Translations under genes and position numbers: made by a program | DNA from: Eremophila alpestris peregrina | Taxonomy: Eukaryota > Chordata > Aves > Passeriformes > Alaudidae | NCBI GenBank assembly: GCA_009792885.1 | Contig: WMCF01000121.1 | Location: 1,063,262 to 1,127,261, forward strand | DNA: 64,000 nt | Direction of reading: 5' to 3' | The notes under the pieces: generated by a model | Databases searched by the model: none | The model's input: only the letters and a program-made list of their open reading frames with translations | What the model was told of the DNA's origin: nothing | Shown here: positions 1 to 12,480 of the stretch, in pieces | Layout of the letters: each line of letters starts with the position of its first letter | How positions within the stretch are numbered: the first letter of the stretch is position 1

Positions 1-2154
1 ATGGGTGAAATAGTTCAGCACAGCTATCAGAGGGAGGTATATCATATTCTAGGATATGAACAAATTTTAAATGAATAAATTAGTTAATTACAGTACTGAA
101 TGCAGTTGAGCACTAAGAACTAATGAAATTGGAACTAGAAATCTGAGAAGAAACAGAATTCCTCAAAATAACAACAGAGACATGCAACCATTTCATACAT
201 CTAGCTTGTCTAACTATGTGGATATCATTCTACAACTCCACAATCAGTGTTTGAACAGGATACAATGAAATGGAAAAAAAAATGTGATTAATCAAGTAAC
301 TACTAGTTTTTCTCCTCCTGTAATTAAAAATACTGCTTATGAATTAAAAATTTTAGAGCACTACTAAGAAAAAAATTGAAGCAGCATTTTTCAAGTTTTA
401 TTTTAAAACTAACAAAAAAATCAATTTATTAAAAATTGAATTGATTGAGGATTCAATTATTAAAAATAACAAACATTCAATTTTTAAAAAAACCAAACAA
501 GCGTAGGTGATATTACTTTATTTAACTTTCATCCCCTCTAGCATCACTGCTTATTAATAGAAGAATAACATCCACCATGTTGCCTTTCAATGTATAAACA
601 TTTGCAAATGTTTTATAGTTTGTTAGTTAGAAAAAGTGTTTTGCTTTAAGGAGATGTGGAAATGTCTACAACACACAGATGGCTAAATATTAAATATTAA
701 ATCTAATAAGGCATCAGCATTTGCCTAATTTTGCTCATCATTCTTAACCCTTTAATTATTGCATACATTGTATATTTGATAAGTTGTCATCTTTTTATGG
801 GACTGTTTAAATTTACTTTACAAAATTTTCATCACTAATAGCTATATGCAAAAATCTGATAAAATTCCACTAAGTCATTGGGCTACATTTTTAACTGTCA
901 TCTAGCTACTAATTAACAAAATCTAACAATTAAAAAGTTCAGTATTAGTATATTTCATCCATTATCTCTAGTTTATATTTCTATCTACTGCTGTGTGTGA
1001 AATGTTGGTTAACACCAACATGAAATGGCTGAGGTAAGAGGTAACTTGAACAAGAAAATTCACAAAAATGTACTTCAGGCTTGATCTGGCTGTTGTAATT
1101 CTAATCTATGTGCTAATTCGAGAAGGCTAAATGATAGCAAGTACTTCAGCTAAGGAAAGTCTTAGTAAAGGTAAGGAACACATATCTTATTAAAACTGTG
1201 CATAGGAAAGGAGAAAAGCTGTAATTCTGGGTGGTGGAATATTAAAATTGTTCTGGTTCTCTGATTTTAATTTTTAAAAAGATAATAATGTAAAAAACTT
1301 TCAAGGTTTCAGTTTCCTAATTTCCCAAATTAAGATTTTAATGTCTAAATTATTCATTCTTAACAATAAATGGTAGGAGTAGCCCAAAAATAGATATTCT
1401 AGGTTGAAGCAAATTTTTTCTGCTTGTTGACCAAGAAGGACGGATTTTTTTTAGATTTCCATTTATTTTTATATATGTGCATTTAATTTAATTAAATTTG
1501 GACTGAAATAAGAATTTTCTAGAAATATCAAAGGAAAAATCTACCAGCCATGAAGTCATGCCTTAAAGAATTTTCATTCAAAGCATTTGTTAAAATTAAG
1601 ACTAATTTATGCAGTAAAATTTGCACACATCTGACAACATTTTGCAATTTTTCAAAGTACTGTGAAAATTAATATTTTGGAGAAAAAGAAGAAAGAATCA
1701 CATGTATTGTACCTCAGAATTTCAGGTGCACAATCCCATTGGTGTCACATGAAAATACAGGCCTATTTGTTCTTTCCCATTCCTGTGATGTGATGCAAAA
1801 GAAACCTGACCTATCATGTTGCCAGTACTGTGATGTGCTATTTTCATTAATTATTCTTCAGGAACCATTCATAAATACACACACACACACTGGTTTAAGA
1901 ACAGAATGAAGGATGTTCTGTTCAGTTAAATTTATTACGTGAATTGATACGTTAAGGATAATGTAATTGAAAGTCATGAGGCACTGGCAATCCAATTAAC
2001 TCCTGAAAACCTGTTCACCGTGTTCACCGTGACTCTGAATATACACCACTTCTCTTCACCTACAACTGCAATGTTTTAGGTTTCAGTAATTTCCAAAATT
2101 TCTCAGTTACATTTCCACTTCAATAAAACAGGGGACACATCAAGTTTAGGGCAA
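1..2154. other. AT-rich noncoding sequence, no gene seen
   Basis: No open frame of coding character and no recognisable repeat family is visible. The stretch is AT-rich with many short A and T runs. Minor items are a short CA run near 1876-1891 and a doubled 9-mer (gttcaccgt) near 2012-2029. Confidence 0.7.
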
Positions 2155-2820
2155 GTCCTCTTTGAAGACTATAGAAGCTGGGTAGTTGTAAAAGTAAAGT
2201 CCTTTATTGCATCATTAGAATCAGTCTCAGGAAGGCACTGGCATTATAATCCATGACAGTAAAGTCCCCATGTCCCAGGCAGAAGCAGTAGTATCTTATC
2301 AGTAGCAGTCGCAGTAGTAGCAATAACAGTGGCATTGGTATTTTCTCTGAGTCTCTCTAGCATTCTCTAAGCAGTGCATTTTATTCTATTTTTGGCCAAT
2401 CAGGCTAAAACATGGATTTTCTACAATAGTGCTAAACCTATCCTAAGATAAGATTGACATGCAAAAGTAATCATAATTCTTTCACAAATTCTACGCATAT
2501 AACTTTGTCTTGTTCTATCTCGGAATGTTTTGCAAGGCTACAATATTTTGGTTATGTCTAGAACTTAAGATAAAGCTGCTGAACTTTAAACTAGGCTTTG
2601 GTCCTTTTCTTACAAACTATTTCAGTCTCTTTTTTGCTAAGCACTTAAAAATGCTCTACTTATTTAAAATTAAACTTGCATTTCTACCTGATGTCTGTGT
2701 GGATTTAGGTATTTTTGTTTCTTTGAAGGTTCTAATTCAGTCCTCACCTTTCTGAGGACTCCTGGGCCTGTGTGGATGAGACCTATAGGGATCTCACACC
2801 CCAACAGGGACATTTGGGTT
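2155..2820 (-). mobile_element. Solo LTR-like repeat, copy A
   Basis: The reverse complement matches 33190-33905 over most of its length with scattered substitutions and small indels. Shared landmarks include tttagcactattgtagaaaa, the CAG-rich stretch tgcgactgctactgataaga, and a closing acaactacccagcttct. On its sense strand this copy keeps an AATAAA polyadenylation signal near 2205 with a pyrimidine-rich downstream end, which is how retroviral LTRs end. No internal retroviral coding sequence flanks it, so it would be a solitary LTR. The ends are approximate: I could not fix TG...CA termini or a target-site duplication. The repeat relation between the two copies is seen directly; the LTR identity is inferred. 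Confidence 0.65.
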
Positions 2821-3017
2821 CACTGCAAATTTTCCTATAACTAAAAAAATTTAAATTGACCTTCCACAGTTCCCTGCTGCCCTGACTTCTTTGGCTTCAG
2901 CTTTCTGACATGTTTCCATGAAAGAGACACATGTGCTCTTAGTATACTGAAAAGGAGTTGTATGTACTCACAGGGCCATCAGGAGTCTCATGGCCCTCTG
3001 AATTTTGCAAGGAGCTG

Positions 3018-3649
3018 TGCTGTAGTTAGCTAGGAAATTTATTATTTTTTATTTTAGCTGGTTTTGGTTTAAATCCATGTTTAGCTTCAGAAGAACAAGA
3101 TAAAGCACCCTGAGAAAATTAAGGAGTATCCTCACTGTACCTGTGTGGAGTTGTTCCCTAGACCAATACACCCCAGAAAACTTAACCAATGGTGATTGTT
3201 TAGCTAGAACAGCAAACTCAATAAAGTGATGTTTAGTTAGATAAGCTTTTAGTTATCCTTTAATCAAAGACAGATGGAATGTCCTAATAGTAATTAAAGC
3301 CATCAGATAGAAAAACTGTGACTCAGCAAAACTGGACCAAGCATGTAAGTTGCCAGCATGAAAGTTCATCCAGAGGACAAGAAACACTGACTGCCACCCC
3401 CAAATTTACGTCAATAATAGGAACTTAAACGGCAGTCTTACTCCATGAAAAAGCAGAAAGACTAAATTAGAGAAAGCATTTATGATGTGATGAACTGGAG
3501 CTGGACTGGGGACAGAGTATTGGAAATCTTGAATGTTGCAATGCATAAAAACCCCTGGAAGTCTTTGTTTCATTGGACATGTTTATGGTGAATAAATTCC
3601 CAATATGTCCCCAGCATTGGCCAAGAGCTGCATAAAGGAATGTTCAACA
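3018..3649 (+). mobile_element. Probable solo LTR (ERV class not determined)
   Basis: The element starts near tgtagttagctagg and would end at ...gttcaaca. Near the 3' side it has a TATA-like gcataaaaacccc at about 3541, followed roughly 50 bases later by gaataaattccc (polyadenylation signal). That spacing is typical of the U3-R-U5 arrangement of bird ERV LTRs. The stretch ccagaggacaagaaacactg also has the look of bird ERV LTR consensus sequence. It sits between copy A of the other LTR-like repeat and a CR1 tail. No second copy in this window confirms it, and no target-site duplication was identified. Confidence 0.45.
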
Positions 3650-3727
3650 TAATGGTCTTTTACTGTTGGATATAAAGTCTTTAATTCAATGTTCTTAATA
3701 CTGAATTTTTCATTTTATTTCCAGAAA

Positions 3728-4079
3728 GACTGAGGGGCCCCCTTATTGCTCTCTACAGCTTTCTGAGAAGAGGTTGTAGCCAGGTGGGTTTGGGCTTTTC
3801 TCCCAGACAACTAACAGGGCAAGAGGACATAGCCCTGAGGTGGCCCAGGGAAGGTTCAGGTTAGGAAGCATGAGGAATTTCTTCACAGAGAAGGATTTTG
3901 AATAATGCAATGCGCTGCGCAGGGAGGCGGTGGAGTCACCATCCCTGGAGGTGTTTAAGGAATGACTGGATGTGGCACTTAGTACCATGGTCTAGTTGAC
4001 AAGGTGGTGATCAGTCAAAGACTGGACTCGATGATCTTAGAGGTCTTTTTCAAACTCAATGATTCTGTTATTCTGTGAT
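3728..4079 (+). mobile_element. CR1 LINE, 3' end (5'-truncated)
   Basis: This is the end of CR1 ORF2 plus the 3' untranslated tail in sense orientation. Diagnostic landmarks in order are gaggttgtagccaggtgggt-like sequence, the aggaatttcttcac motif, gtcaccatccctggaggtgt, tggactcgatgatctta and aggtcttttt(c)caa, ending in the CR1-type short tail attctgttattctgtg. Severe 5' truncation with an intact tail is the usual product of CR1 target-primed reverse transcription. Its last base abuts a CR1 segment in the opposite orientation. Confidence 0.93.
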
Positions 4080-5150
4080 CTTTCTTGCAATTCCCCTTTC
4101 CACATTGAAAAGCTCCAATGAAGCCTCCTTAATAATTCTGAGCAACCCCAAGTCTCAGGCTTTTTTGACAGGATAAGTGTTCCATACCTCTGACCATTTC
4201 TGTGTCCCTCCTCTAGACCTGCCTCCAACAGGTCTGTATCTTTTCTGTGCTGAGAACTCCAGTGCTCAACACAGTACTTCAGACAGAGATTCACGAAAAT
4301 AGAAAAGAGGAACGTAATCCCCTCTCTCCACATGCTGCTTTTGACATAGCCCAGAATGCAACTGGCTTTTTGTGGTGGGAGTGTATATTTCCAGCTCATG
4401 TTCCAGAGCCTGTCATCCACCTGTACCAACAGGTTCTTCTCCACAGGTTTGCTCTTAATCCCTTCACCATACAGCCTATAACAAAACCACCTTGAGCTGC
4501 CTCAGTCTCCTTCACTTGGCCTCTCTGAACCTCACCAGGTTAACATGGATCCAGTTCTTGATCTCATGCAGGTCACTTTGGATGGTGTTACATCCTTTAG
4601 GGATTTGAACCTCACTGCTCAGCTTGATGTCCTTGGCAAATTTGCTGAGGTTGCAGTTTGTCCTACTGTCTATGACATAATTGAAGTCCCAATACAGACC
4701 CATGAGAAACACCCCTAATCAATGGTTTTCATCCAGACACTGAGCAATTGATCACTACCCCTTAGATGTGACCATCCAACCAATTTTTTGTCCGCTGAAT
4801 AGTCTACTCATCAAATCCAAGTCTCTCCACTTTGGAGATAAGGATACCATGGGGAACTGTGTCAAAGGCCTTACAGATAGCCAGATAGATGACATAAAAA
4901 TCCCTGTCCTTATCCACTGATGTCAGTCCATCATAGAAGGCCACCAGATTGGTGAGACAGGACTTGACTTTGGTGGTCATGCTGGTATCTTGAATCATCT
5001 CCCAGCCTTCCCATGTGCCATGGCACAGATTCTAAGAAGATCTGTTCCATGAACTTCCCAGGCACAGAGGCAAGGCAGACAGGTCAGTAATTTACAGGAG
5101 CCACTTTTCTTCCCTCTTAAAAAAATAAGAGCAAGCTTTGCACTCATTTC
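4080..5150 (-). mobile_element. CR1 LINE, reverse-transcriptase part of ORF2 (decayed, 3' end missing)
   Basis: Read on the minus strand from about 5150 downward, the fragment shows CR1 reverse-transcriptase landmarks. These are a copy of the SKAFDTVPH block (reads CKAFDTVPHGIL, about 4840-4900), a degenerate GVPQGSVLGP block near 4700, and a SKFADDTKL-type catalytic block that reads SKFAKDIKLSS near 4640. One aspartate of the catalytic FADD pair is therefore lost. Further on come the EYCVEHW-like and ELLEAGLEEGHRN-like C-terminal segments near 4230. Stops and frameshifts break the frame. The copy stops at about 4080, before the 3' untranslated tail that CR1 copies normally keep, and meets the tail of the plus-strand CR1 there. 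It is non-functional. Confidence 0.92.
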
Positions 5151-7764
5151 TAGATAAAGAGTTGTCTTACCATTTCCACTAAAATGTATACCTATTTTTC
5201 AAGTACCTCTGAACATTTCACAGAATCGGGGAAATAATCTCAGAAGATTTATTTGGTTTTAGCACACTTTACATAACTAGTTTATTTTTTATAATAAAAT
5301 ATGTAAAATAATTTAAAACTATCTATCTGTAACAGTGAGAGAGAGAATATTCCCTAACATTTAGGTTTTATGAAACTACATCCAATATATGGAGAAGCAA
5401 ATAGTGACAAACATAATTTTCTCTCTTTAAACATTTTATTTCTTCTAGCTCTGAAATATTTTCTGGTTTTATTTATGGTTTATATTAGTGTAGAACATTC
5501 AAGCATAATACAAATTTCTCAGGCAAAACAAAACATGTGCCAAAACCTGGCATGATTGTTATTGTTCTTTGTTAATAACTCAGGTTTAAAGAGGTTCCTT
5601 CCAACAAGGTATTATTATAAAAGCATGAAATTGCAATGTCATACAAAGTGCTGGAAATTTCTTTGTGTGTGCAACATATTTTATTTTATGGACAAGTTAA
5701 TGTACTGATCTGAATCTCAAATCATCCCACTATTTTTCTCTTGTCATTTGTTATGTATATATTATATGCAAATCTACACTATTTGCAATAGCATTACCTT
5801 ATACTTCTGGCTGCACAGTTCCAACTACAGTAGATGCAATTGCAACTTTTACACAGAAATCCACTGATGTATGTGGATTGTGAAATGATTTACAAACTTT
5901 GTGGTGACTTTTTACATGATATAAACTCATTAGAAAAGAGACGTTGTGTAAAATTTACACTGTACTGTTTATTTCCATTCTGCTTATCATAATTAGAAAA
6001 AACCACTAAGTAAATAACAATCCCCTCTCTGAACTGAAATATAGATACGCTGGCCTGAGAAAGTCATAAGAATATATTAGAAGTAAAAAGCAGTGGTGTT
6101 GGCAATTTAAAATATTTTGATAATGTTGTCATAGATGTCTCCATATTTATACTGGAAAATACCAAAATTGCTTAGAACCACCAGAAGAAATTGACACAAT
6201 GTATTTTTTTTCCTGCATCCATATGTCTTAACCAGGCTACTTTATCTTTCTTGTTTAGAAGAAGGACAATAGAAAAATTGAATGTCATAATTCATTTCCA
6301 GGACTGATCATTACTCTGTTTGACTGCTTTAAGACTGTCACGGAATAGACAGTTACTGCTTTTAACAGATTGATAAAATTTCTGAGGTAATGACAATAAC
6401 AACAAGAAGTAGATTTTCTAGAAATTCTGTGCAGGTGTTGCTGACATATGTGGGAAGACAGTACAAAGGGAAAAAAAGAGACAAGAAAAAAGACACAGAT
6501 GGTTTTGTATGTAATGGCTTTCCAGGTTTAAGGTTGCCTCCCTTATTGTGCAAAGCAGCATATACATGTTTGGAGATTTTTTGGTAACATCATTAATGGT
6601 AAAAATATATATATTTATTACCAACGTAACTATTTCCTTGTTCACCTTTGTTGCATTCTTAAATGCAGGTTAGAGGGAATAAAAAGATCCCCATCCATGA
6701 TTTATGCAATAAAGCTGTAAAGAAAGCTCTTCAGAAAACAGAATACGGTCCCTTGCTTCTTGAGTAAGGCAGATACACACTCAAAAATCCACCATATTTT
6801 GAAATTGAATTATCAAAATATGTTTAATTAGAGCTAAACTGTTAGAGACTGATAAGAAGTTGCTGTGATATCTACTAAAAATACATAAAATATCAAGCAG
6901 TCTTCTACTTCTGTGTGAGTGTCAGAAGACATTTAAGTTTCTTAGTAGATCTGGAGAGCCTGATGCGGGCATGAGAGCACATGAAGCCAATTCACATATG
7001 CACCTAGAACAATACTTCTCTTAAGCATTGAGACCTTTACTTTGAATTGAGATTGCATAACACTGAATAGCAAGGCATAGGAATTTTACATTGCAACAGC
7101 AGCTCTAGTATCTTAGTATCTTAGCCTGGAACAATTTTTTTCCCATAAAATATTCTAGGTACATCGACTTAATTGAACTCATTTTTTAGACCTGTATTTT
7201 TGTACAGTAATGCATAACTGACCAGATTAATTTGGACATTCTTGAGTAGTTTTTGACCCCACTGCCTATGGACAGTGAACTTGTCTATTATTAGATATAT
7301 GTCAATGGAGTCAGTGAGAATAAAATATTGATTTCCATGGCATTAGTACTAACCAAAACCAAACCACTTTCTTAATCTCATTTACAATTTTGATTTATAA
7401 ATTAAATGAAAAAGGGGAAAATAAAGACTGCTGAAGAAATACTGGCCACCATACATAGATGTGTGTGCAAAATTTAATATTCCATAAGCCACGGGGAAAT
7501 GAAATAGTAGGATGAATTAATTTCAAATAGCTCAGTCTTTGAAGAGCATATTTTAGAAGACTTATTTTGTGTTCATCAATTAACACAATATGCATTACAT
7601 AATGAAAAAACCAACTTCATTACGTTTAAAAGCTGGCTAAAGTACTGAAGGCCAAATTAGGACACATAACCCAAATGTTGAAAAAAAAGTGCCATATCTG
7701 TGTCTTGAAATGAAAGGGAAAATATGTTTCCTGTGTGTTTTATTGTAATAGTCTGACTATATAC

Positions 7765-7787
7765 ATATGGGCTTTTTTAGCCCATAT
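7765..7787. repeat. Perfect 9-bp inverted repeat, 5-nt loop
   Basis: The arms are atatgggct and agcccatat around a loop of five T. There is no pyrimidine or U-run context making it a terminator, and no function is implied. Confidence 0.8.
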
Positions 7788-8892
7788 ATTGAGAAAAAAA
7801 ATCTTTTATGAGATAAATATTTTCTCTAATAATACTATAGTGTTGTTAATAAATATAATGAAGATTTAGATTCATATAAAGTAGATTCACTCTTATCAAA
7901 TACTGAATTTTAAACAATTCATATTTAGAATACTTAAAGGGTTCTTTTTTTTCTCCTTTTATAGGAATGATTACATGGACAAAATTATACTCTGGATCAA
8001 TTTAATCTGAATTGTACTCGATTGCATTTAAGAATTATTTTTATAAATTATTTTAAATCTGAGATAAAGTGATTTCAAGCATTTTTGAGAAGCACAAATT
8101 CTTATTTGAACATCAGCAGATTAATTTAGACAGGTCTCAACAATGCATTTGTCAGCCTGTTTCTTTTACTCCTGCTGTCGTAACTCCCAAAAACAGCAGA
8201 CACATGAAGGCAAGTAGGTAAAACACAGTAGCAACAGTCACAATCCTGAAGAAAATGTGTTACTGATGTTATGTTATCTTCATCTTCTGTATCTTCTTCT
8301 ACACTTTGTTTTCCTAAAAAAATAAAAGTGTTGAATTTTCCCCATCATATATTTAATTGCTTTAGATGCTTCCATTGATATGCTTTTTAAACCCTGTGTT
8401 TGTATTTAGCTGTAGCAATTTAATATGAACAGAATCCTTATCCACTTTTCACTCTCTGTGCCCATAACACCACTGCTCAACCAGGAAGCTATGAAGAAAC
8501 CTAGATGTGTGAACAGTTTGAGTTGAGGGTCATGGTATTACTTTCCTATTACTCTAATAGAAATGAGCACTATTATCTTAATATTCTGCAGTGTTGCTCT
8601 CTGGAACTACCTTATTTTGGACTACATTTGTCGTATGTTAGTGAATTTTTTATTAAAAAAAAAAAAAAGGTGCAAATCTAGACTAAGTTTTGTTTTTTTG
8701 AGAGGAAGAACCACATCATGAGAGCTCTGTTTCTTTACTGAACATGCTCAGATTTTATGAGAAATTATTGCAATGTTTGTGGTTTTATATGTGCAGAGAT
8801 GAAATTAGGTGGCTATTAAAAGATAGTGCAGAAAAAATGCCACACAAAAAAGAGTGTAGTATATACTACTAAATTTCTGTGATGATCCATTC

Positions 8893-8945
8893 ATCACAGA
8901 ATGATGTATTTTCCAAGCTAAATGACTCTGCAATTCTGTGATTAT
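8893..8945 (+). mobile_element. Possible CR1 3' terminal scrap
   Basis: The segment ending ccaagctaaatgactctgca then attctgtgatt resembles the extreme CR1 3' tail (ccaaccta...gattctgtgattctgtg). It is only about 50 bases long, so chance similarity cannot be excluded. Confidence 0.35.
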
Positions 8946-9739
8946 TTTTTAGTGTTGCCATTTCTTTTATCCATCTTTTCTAAATTGTAGTGTCCATAAC
9001 TGATAAAAAGACATTTTGTCTTCACTCCTCTTTTAAAATAATTTAAAAAGCGATGTGACCTTTTTGGTCATTGGCTGAAACTTTCATACTGTCTATGCAG
9101 GTTTCCATTAGTTCAAAGTGGTTTTAGAGAGCTGGACCCATTTTTTTTTTCAGTCAATTACTGGCTTTTATTTTGCTGTTATCATAAAAGACCATTTCTT
9201 TCTTAAATTGATCAATTAAGGTCATGGAAATAAGTGGATGTGAGTGTACAATTTCTTAAGAACACTGTCAAGATTATCCTGGCACTGAAGAAGAAACTAC
9301 CATAGACTCTCTTAATGAATAAAACAGCTCTCATCTATATATATTTTTTTTCTTTTTGGTCACAATTCAGAGTGAAGTACATAGCAATCAAGTGTTTGAA
9401 AGCTCTTAAAATATCTACAACGTACTTAATGTAGAGGTCTATGTTTTTACTTATCTGTTCTGTTTGTTTCAGTTTGTATAGGGCACATTATAAAATCAAT
9501 TGAAGCAGTAATTTTCAGTTGAAAAAAGGAGACTACTGGTTTGCTTTTTATCAAGAGATAATGTGATAGAAGAAAGAAGCAGATGGAGTAAATCAATCAA
9601 AGGGAAATTATTCCAAAGCACAGAGGAAAGTTAAAGCAATGAATATGAGCAGTAAAGGGATATTAAATTGGCAGAAGGTATTAAGAAGTGGGGAAATACT
9701 ATTCCATTCACCAAGGAAGTCTGGAAACTACAAAAAGAT

Positions 9740-10300
9740 CCTTTGAATTAACTAAATATGGTGATTGGACCCACACAAATCACATGTAATGGTGGGAGTC
9801 TGTTACAGACTTCCAACCAGGGTGAAGAGACAGATGAAACATTTTATAAGCAGTTAGAAGAAGTTTTATGATCGATCACTCCTCTTTGTTTTCATGGGGA
9901 TTTCCATTTACCAGATGTCTGCTAGTGAGGATACAGTCTAAGAGGCTCCTGGAGTGAGTGAGTAGTAACTTCCTGACATAGCTGGTTGGGCAGATACTTA
10001 GGAAAGACACCTAATTGGACTTGCTGATTATGAACAGAGAAGAACTTGTGGGTGATGTGATGGTCTGAGGCTGTCTTTCAGAATGGGAAGGCCATCAGGC
10101 ACTGGAACAGGCTGCCCACGGAAGTGGCAAAGTCACCTTCTCTGAAGGTAATTAAGAGACATGAATAGGAGAAGTAGTAGGAGTGGCACCTGTGGACATG
10201 TAGTGGTGGATTCGCAGTGCTGGGTTTACCGTTAAGTTCAATGATCTTAAAGATCTTTTCCAACCTATATGAGCCTAGGTTTCTGGTATTCTATAATCTT
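9740..10300 (+). mobile_element. CR1 LINE with internal deletion: endonuclease region joined to 3' tail
   Basis: The first part (about 9780-10075) corresponds to the CR1 ORF2 endonuclease domain. With frameshifts and stops it reads VGVCYR, then NQGEETDETFYKQLEEV, then a GDFHLPDVC block (CR1 GDFNLPDVCW, which carries catalytic Asp/Asn of the APE-like fold). It ends in sequence equivalent to LDLLFVNREGLVGDVMV. At about 10076 it changes without spacer to the CR1 3' region: aggcactggaacaggctgcc, then a caatgatcttaaagatcttttccaacct tail and tattctataatct. Roughly the whole reverse-transcriptase domain is missing. Read as one element, this is an internal deletion; the alternative is two adjacent CR1 insertions in the same orientation. 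Confidence 0.85.
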
Positions 10301-11859
10301 ACAGCCCTTAGAATGTTTTCATTATTCTCTTAACAACCTCAATGTTGTATGTTTTTAAGGCTGGTTTTAGGGAGGTACAGTATGGGGGTGGATATTTGAG
10401 ATCTTTGAGGATCAAGGGATAAAGGTGCTTATCTTCCATGATGATAGGTAGATTTCCAAAGACTAAGATGTGATGCAGACGGAAAAGAAAGAAGTGTTTT
10501 CTGGTCTATAAAACCCTGAAAAAATATCTAAAATAGACTAGATTTGCTCCTCTACAATTTAAGAACTATTTATAATGTAATGTCAAAATAGTGACAGAAT
10601 TTACTTCTATTTTAGCTGCTGAATTAATGTAATAGAAACATAATAGTTTTCAATTTGTATCAAAATGCATAAAAAAAGAAATAGTTTGGAAATATTACTG
10701 AAGATGTTAAAAATAATTCATATTAGCTCTGCAATACTTAAAAGAAAAATGTTACTCTAGAAAATAATCCCAGTATTTCTTGGATAAAAAAAAACGCTTT
10801 TGCTTTGCAAATACAGATTTGAATATGTTTTTCTGATATGTTCCTTCAGTGTAATAGCTTTTCAGCTTTTCAGTAGCTCTGAGAATCATCAATATGTTTT
10901 ATTTTATGTTACCTTCTAACCATGGAAAATCTTCGATGAGACAAAGTCTAACAATTAACATTGTTGTCTTGTTTCTATCTTCCTTTAAAATTTAATTATT
11001 AAATTACTGGTATTTTAAGAGAATAAGCTCAGAAATAGTATATATTATACTACAGCTTATGCATTTAATCTTTGATAACATATCTATGGAAGGTAGTTCA
11101 TGTCGAAGTCATAGGCGTACACAGCTCTCTGCTTCCACTAGGACTTAAATTCACTGAGGCGTGCTCCTGCTCCTATGGCTAGGGAACCATGCTTGGGGTT
11201 TAAGAATAACTAAAATGGAAAATATTGGACAGCCATGAAATTTATTTAACCACATTTTTAAAAGTCCAAATATTAAGAGGAAAAATATGGTTTATGTAAT
11301 ACCTGTAATTAAGCAAAGACATTTGAAAAACAATTTTTTATTTAACTCCTCTGGTAAACCAGAAAGAAGCAAAAGCTCAGATGGAGAGTTTTATAGACAA
11401 TAATCCAAAAATAACATTATTTGCAAGTGCTGTAGAGAGGTAGACAAAGGATATCAGCTAACATGTGACACTGAAAGAAAAGCTCTTGGTAATAGTTTGA
11501 ATTAACTGTAATTAATACATATTCTAGAAATTTTGTTTTTCAGTTGCCGTTTCAGGAAGCAGACCAAGTTTCCAGTACTCTTAGTGACAGAAATCAATGT
11601 GTACTTTAGCATTTCTGGTATGCCATAACAGGATTTTCCCCAGCATTTTCTGTCTTTTCATAAATGTCAGCAAATCCACTTAGGGACAGTTAAAATTTTA
11701 TTTGAATGGAAAGAGTGAGGATTATTTACATACCACGGAGTAATTAACTTGACTTTTTTACCTTTTATTCAATTCCATAATGAAAATTTCCTGTTAGGAA
11801 CATTGCATAATTTCTGTATATTGTTTATCACAGCTCAGATTTTCATGGTGAAAATCAGC
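10301..11859. other. AT-rich noncoding sequence, no gene seen
   Basis: No repeat family, structured RNA or coding frame was recognised. Confidence 0.6.
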
Positions 11860-12480
11860 GGAGAAAGAAGTTTGGCTCTTCAATAAGGCGTAAATCATCA
11901 TGGAGATTCCAGAGCGACGAGACAGCGAAGGGGTGAGTGCCGGCACAGAGTGGTGTCACACACTGTAGCTGTGGTGGCAGCAGCTGGAGGTCTATGTATT
12001 TTGCATGAGTATGCATGTCAGTGGTGTTGTATTGCACTAAATAGTTGATCCATTTCAGTTATTATATTCCACTGGATAATCACTATACTTGCACATCTAT
12101 TTCCTGAAAAACCCCTCTGGTTTGTTGCATTTTGGTTCACTCCTTCCCCCACGCCCCTTTCCCCTCCCCCTGGATCATTTCCTATTGCTTGTCGTTTCCT
12201 GCCCTTCCGCTTTCTCTTCTCTGAGCGTTCAAAGTGGTGGGCTATGGGGGGTCTCCACTCTTTGTTGTTTCTCCTGGACTGGATGAAGAGGGACCCTGGT
12301 GCCGAGAGGAAAAAGGAGCACCTCTGTCTTTTACCTTCGTTCCTCGCCGGGCAAACCCATCGAGGTTCAGGAGCTAGCCTGAATTGAACCTCGAGAGGGA
12401 AACCCCAGCACAGTGGTTTTTTAGTGAACATGAGGTGAAAATTTGAATGAGAGGCTGAGAAGCCAGTGCCGAGGTGGCCA
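11860..12480. promoter_or_regulatory. CpG-enriched, GC-richer stretch; possible weak promoter or 5' exon, or old repeat
   Basis: By eye there are about 16 CpG dinucleotides here in an otherwise almost CpG-free window. They cluster at 11860-11945 (six, around agcgacgagacagcgaaggg) and 12150-12400. A donor-like gaaggg|gtgagtg lies near 11935 on the plus strand, and pyrimidine/C-rich Sp1/MAZ-like runs (cccctttcccctccccc) lie near 12157-12173. The minus strand has a 137-codon open frame (12018-12431) rich in Arg/Lys, but it lacks any recognisable domain and I do not call it a gene. At 12361-12393 there is a two-step hairpin (CGAGG/CCTCG and TTCAGG/CCTGAA). No transcript evidence is available from sequence alone. 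Confidence 0.3.
12361..12393. repeat. Bulged hairpin inside the CpG-enriched stretch
   Basis: The outer stem CGAGG pairs with CCTCG and the inner stem TTCAGG with CCTGAA. The loop is agctag and there is a 5-nt bulge (ttgaa) on the 3' side. An alternative 9-bp pairing CGAGGTTCA/TGAACCTCG uses the same bases. Confidence 0.6.

Larger units (their letters stand above)
5151..9739. other. AT-rich noncoding sequence, no gene seen
   Basis: No supported gene. Small open frames of 60-75 codons occur on both strands at the rate expected by chance in AT-rich DNA. A short inverted repeat lies at 7765-7787 and a possible CR1 tip at 8893-8945; both are listed separately. An A13 run lies near 8655. Confidence 0.6.

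Noticed and set aside
12018..12431. 137-codon minus-strand open frame, Arg/Lys-rich
   Set aside because: No recognisable domain or start context; the open length follows from locally high GC. Kept only as part of the CpG-enriched stretch.
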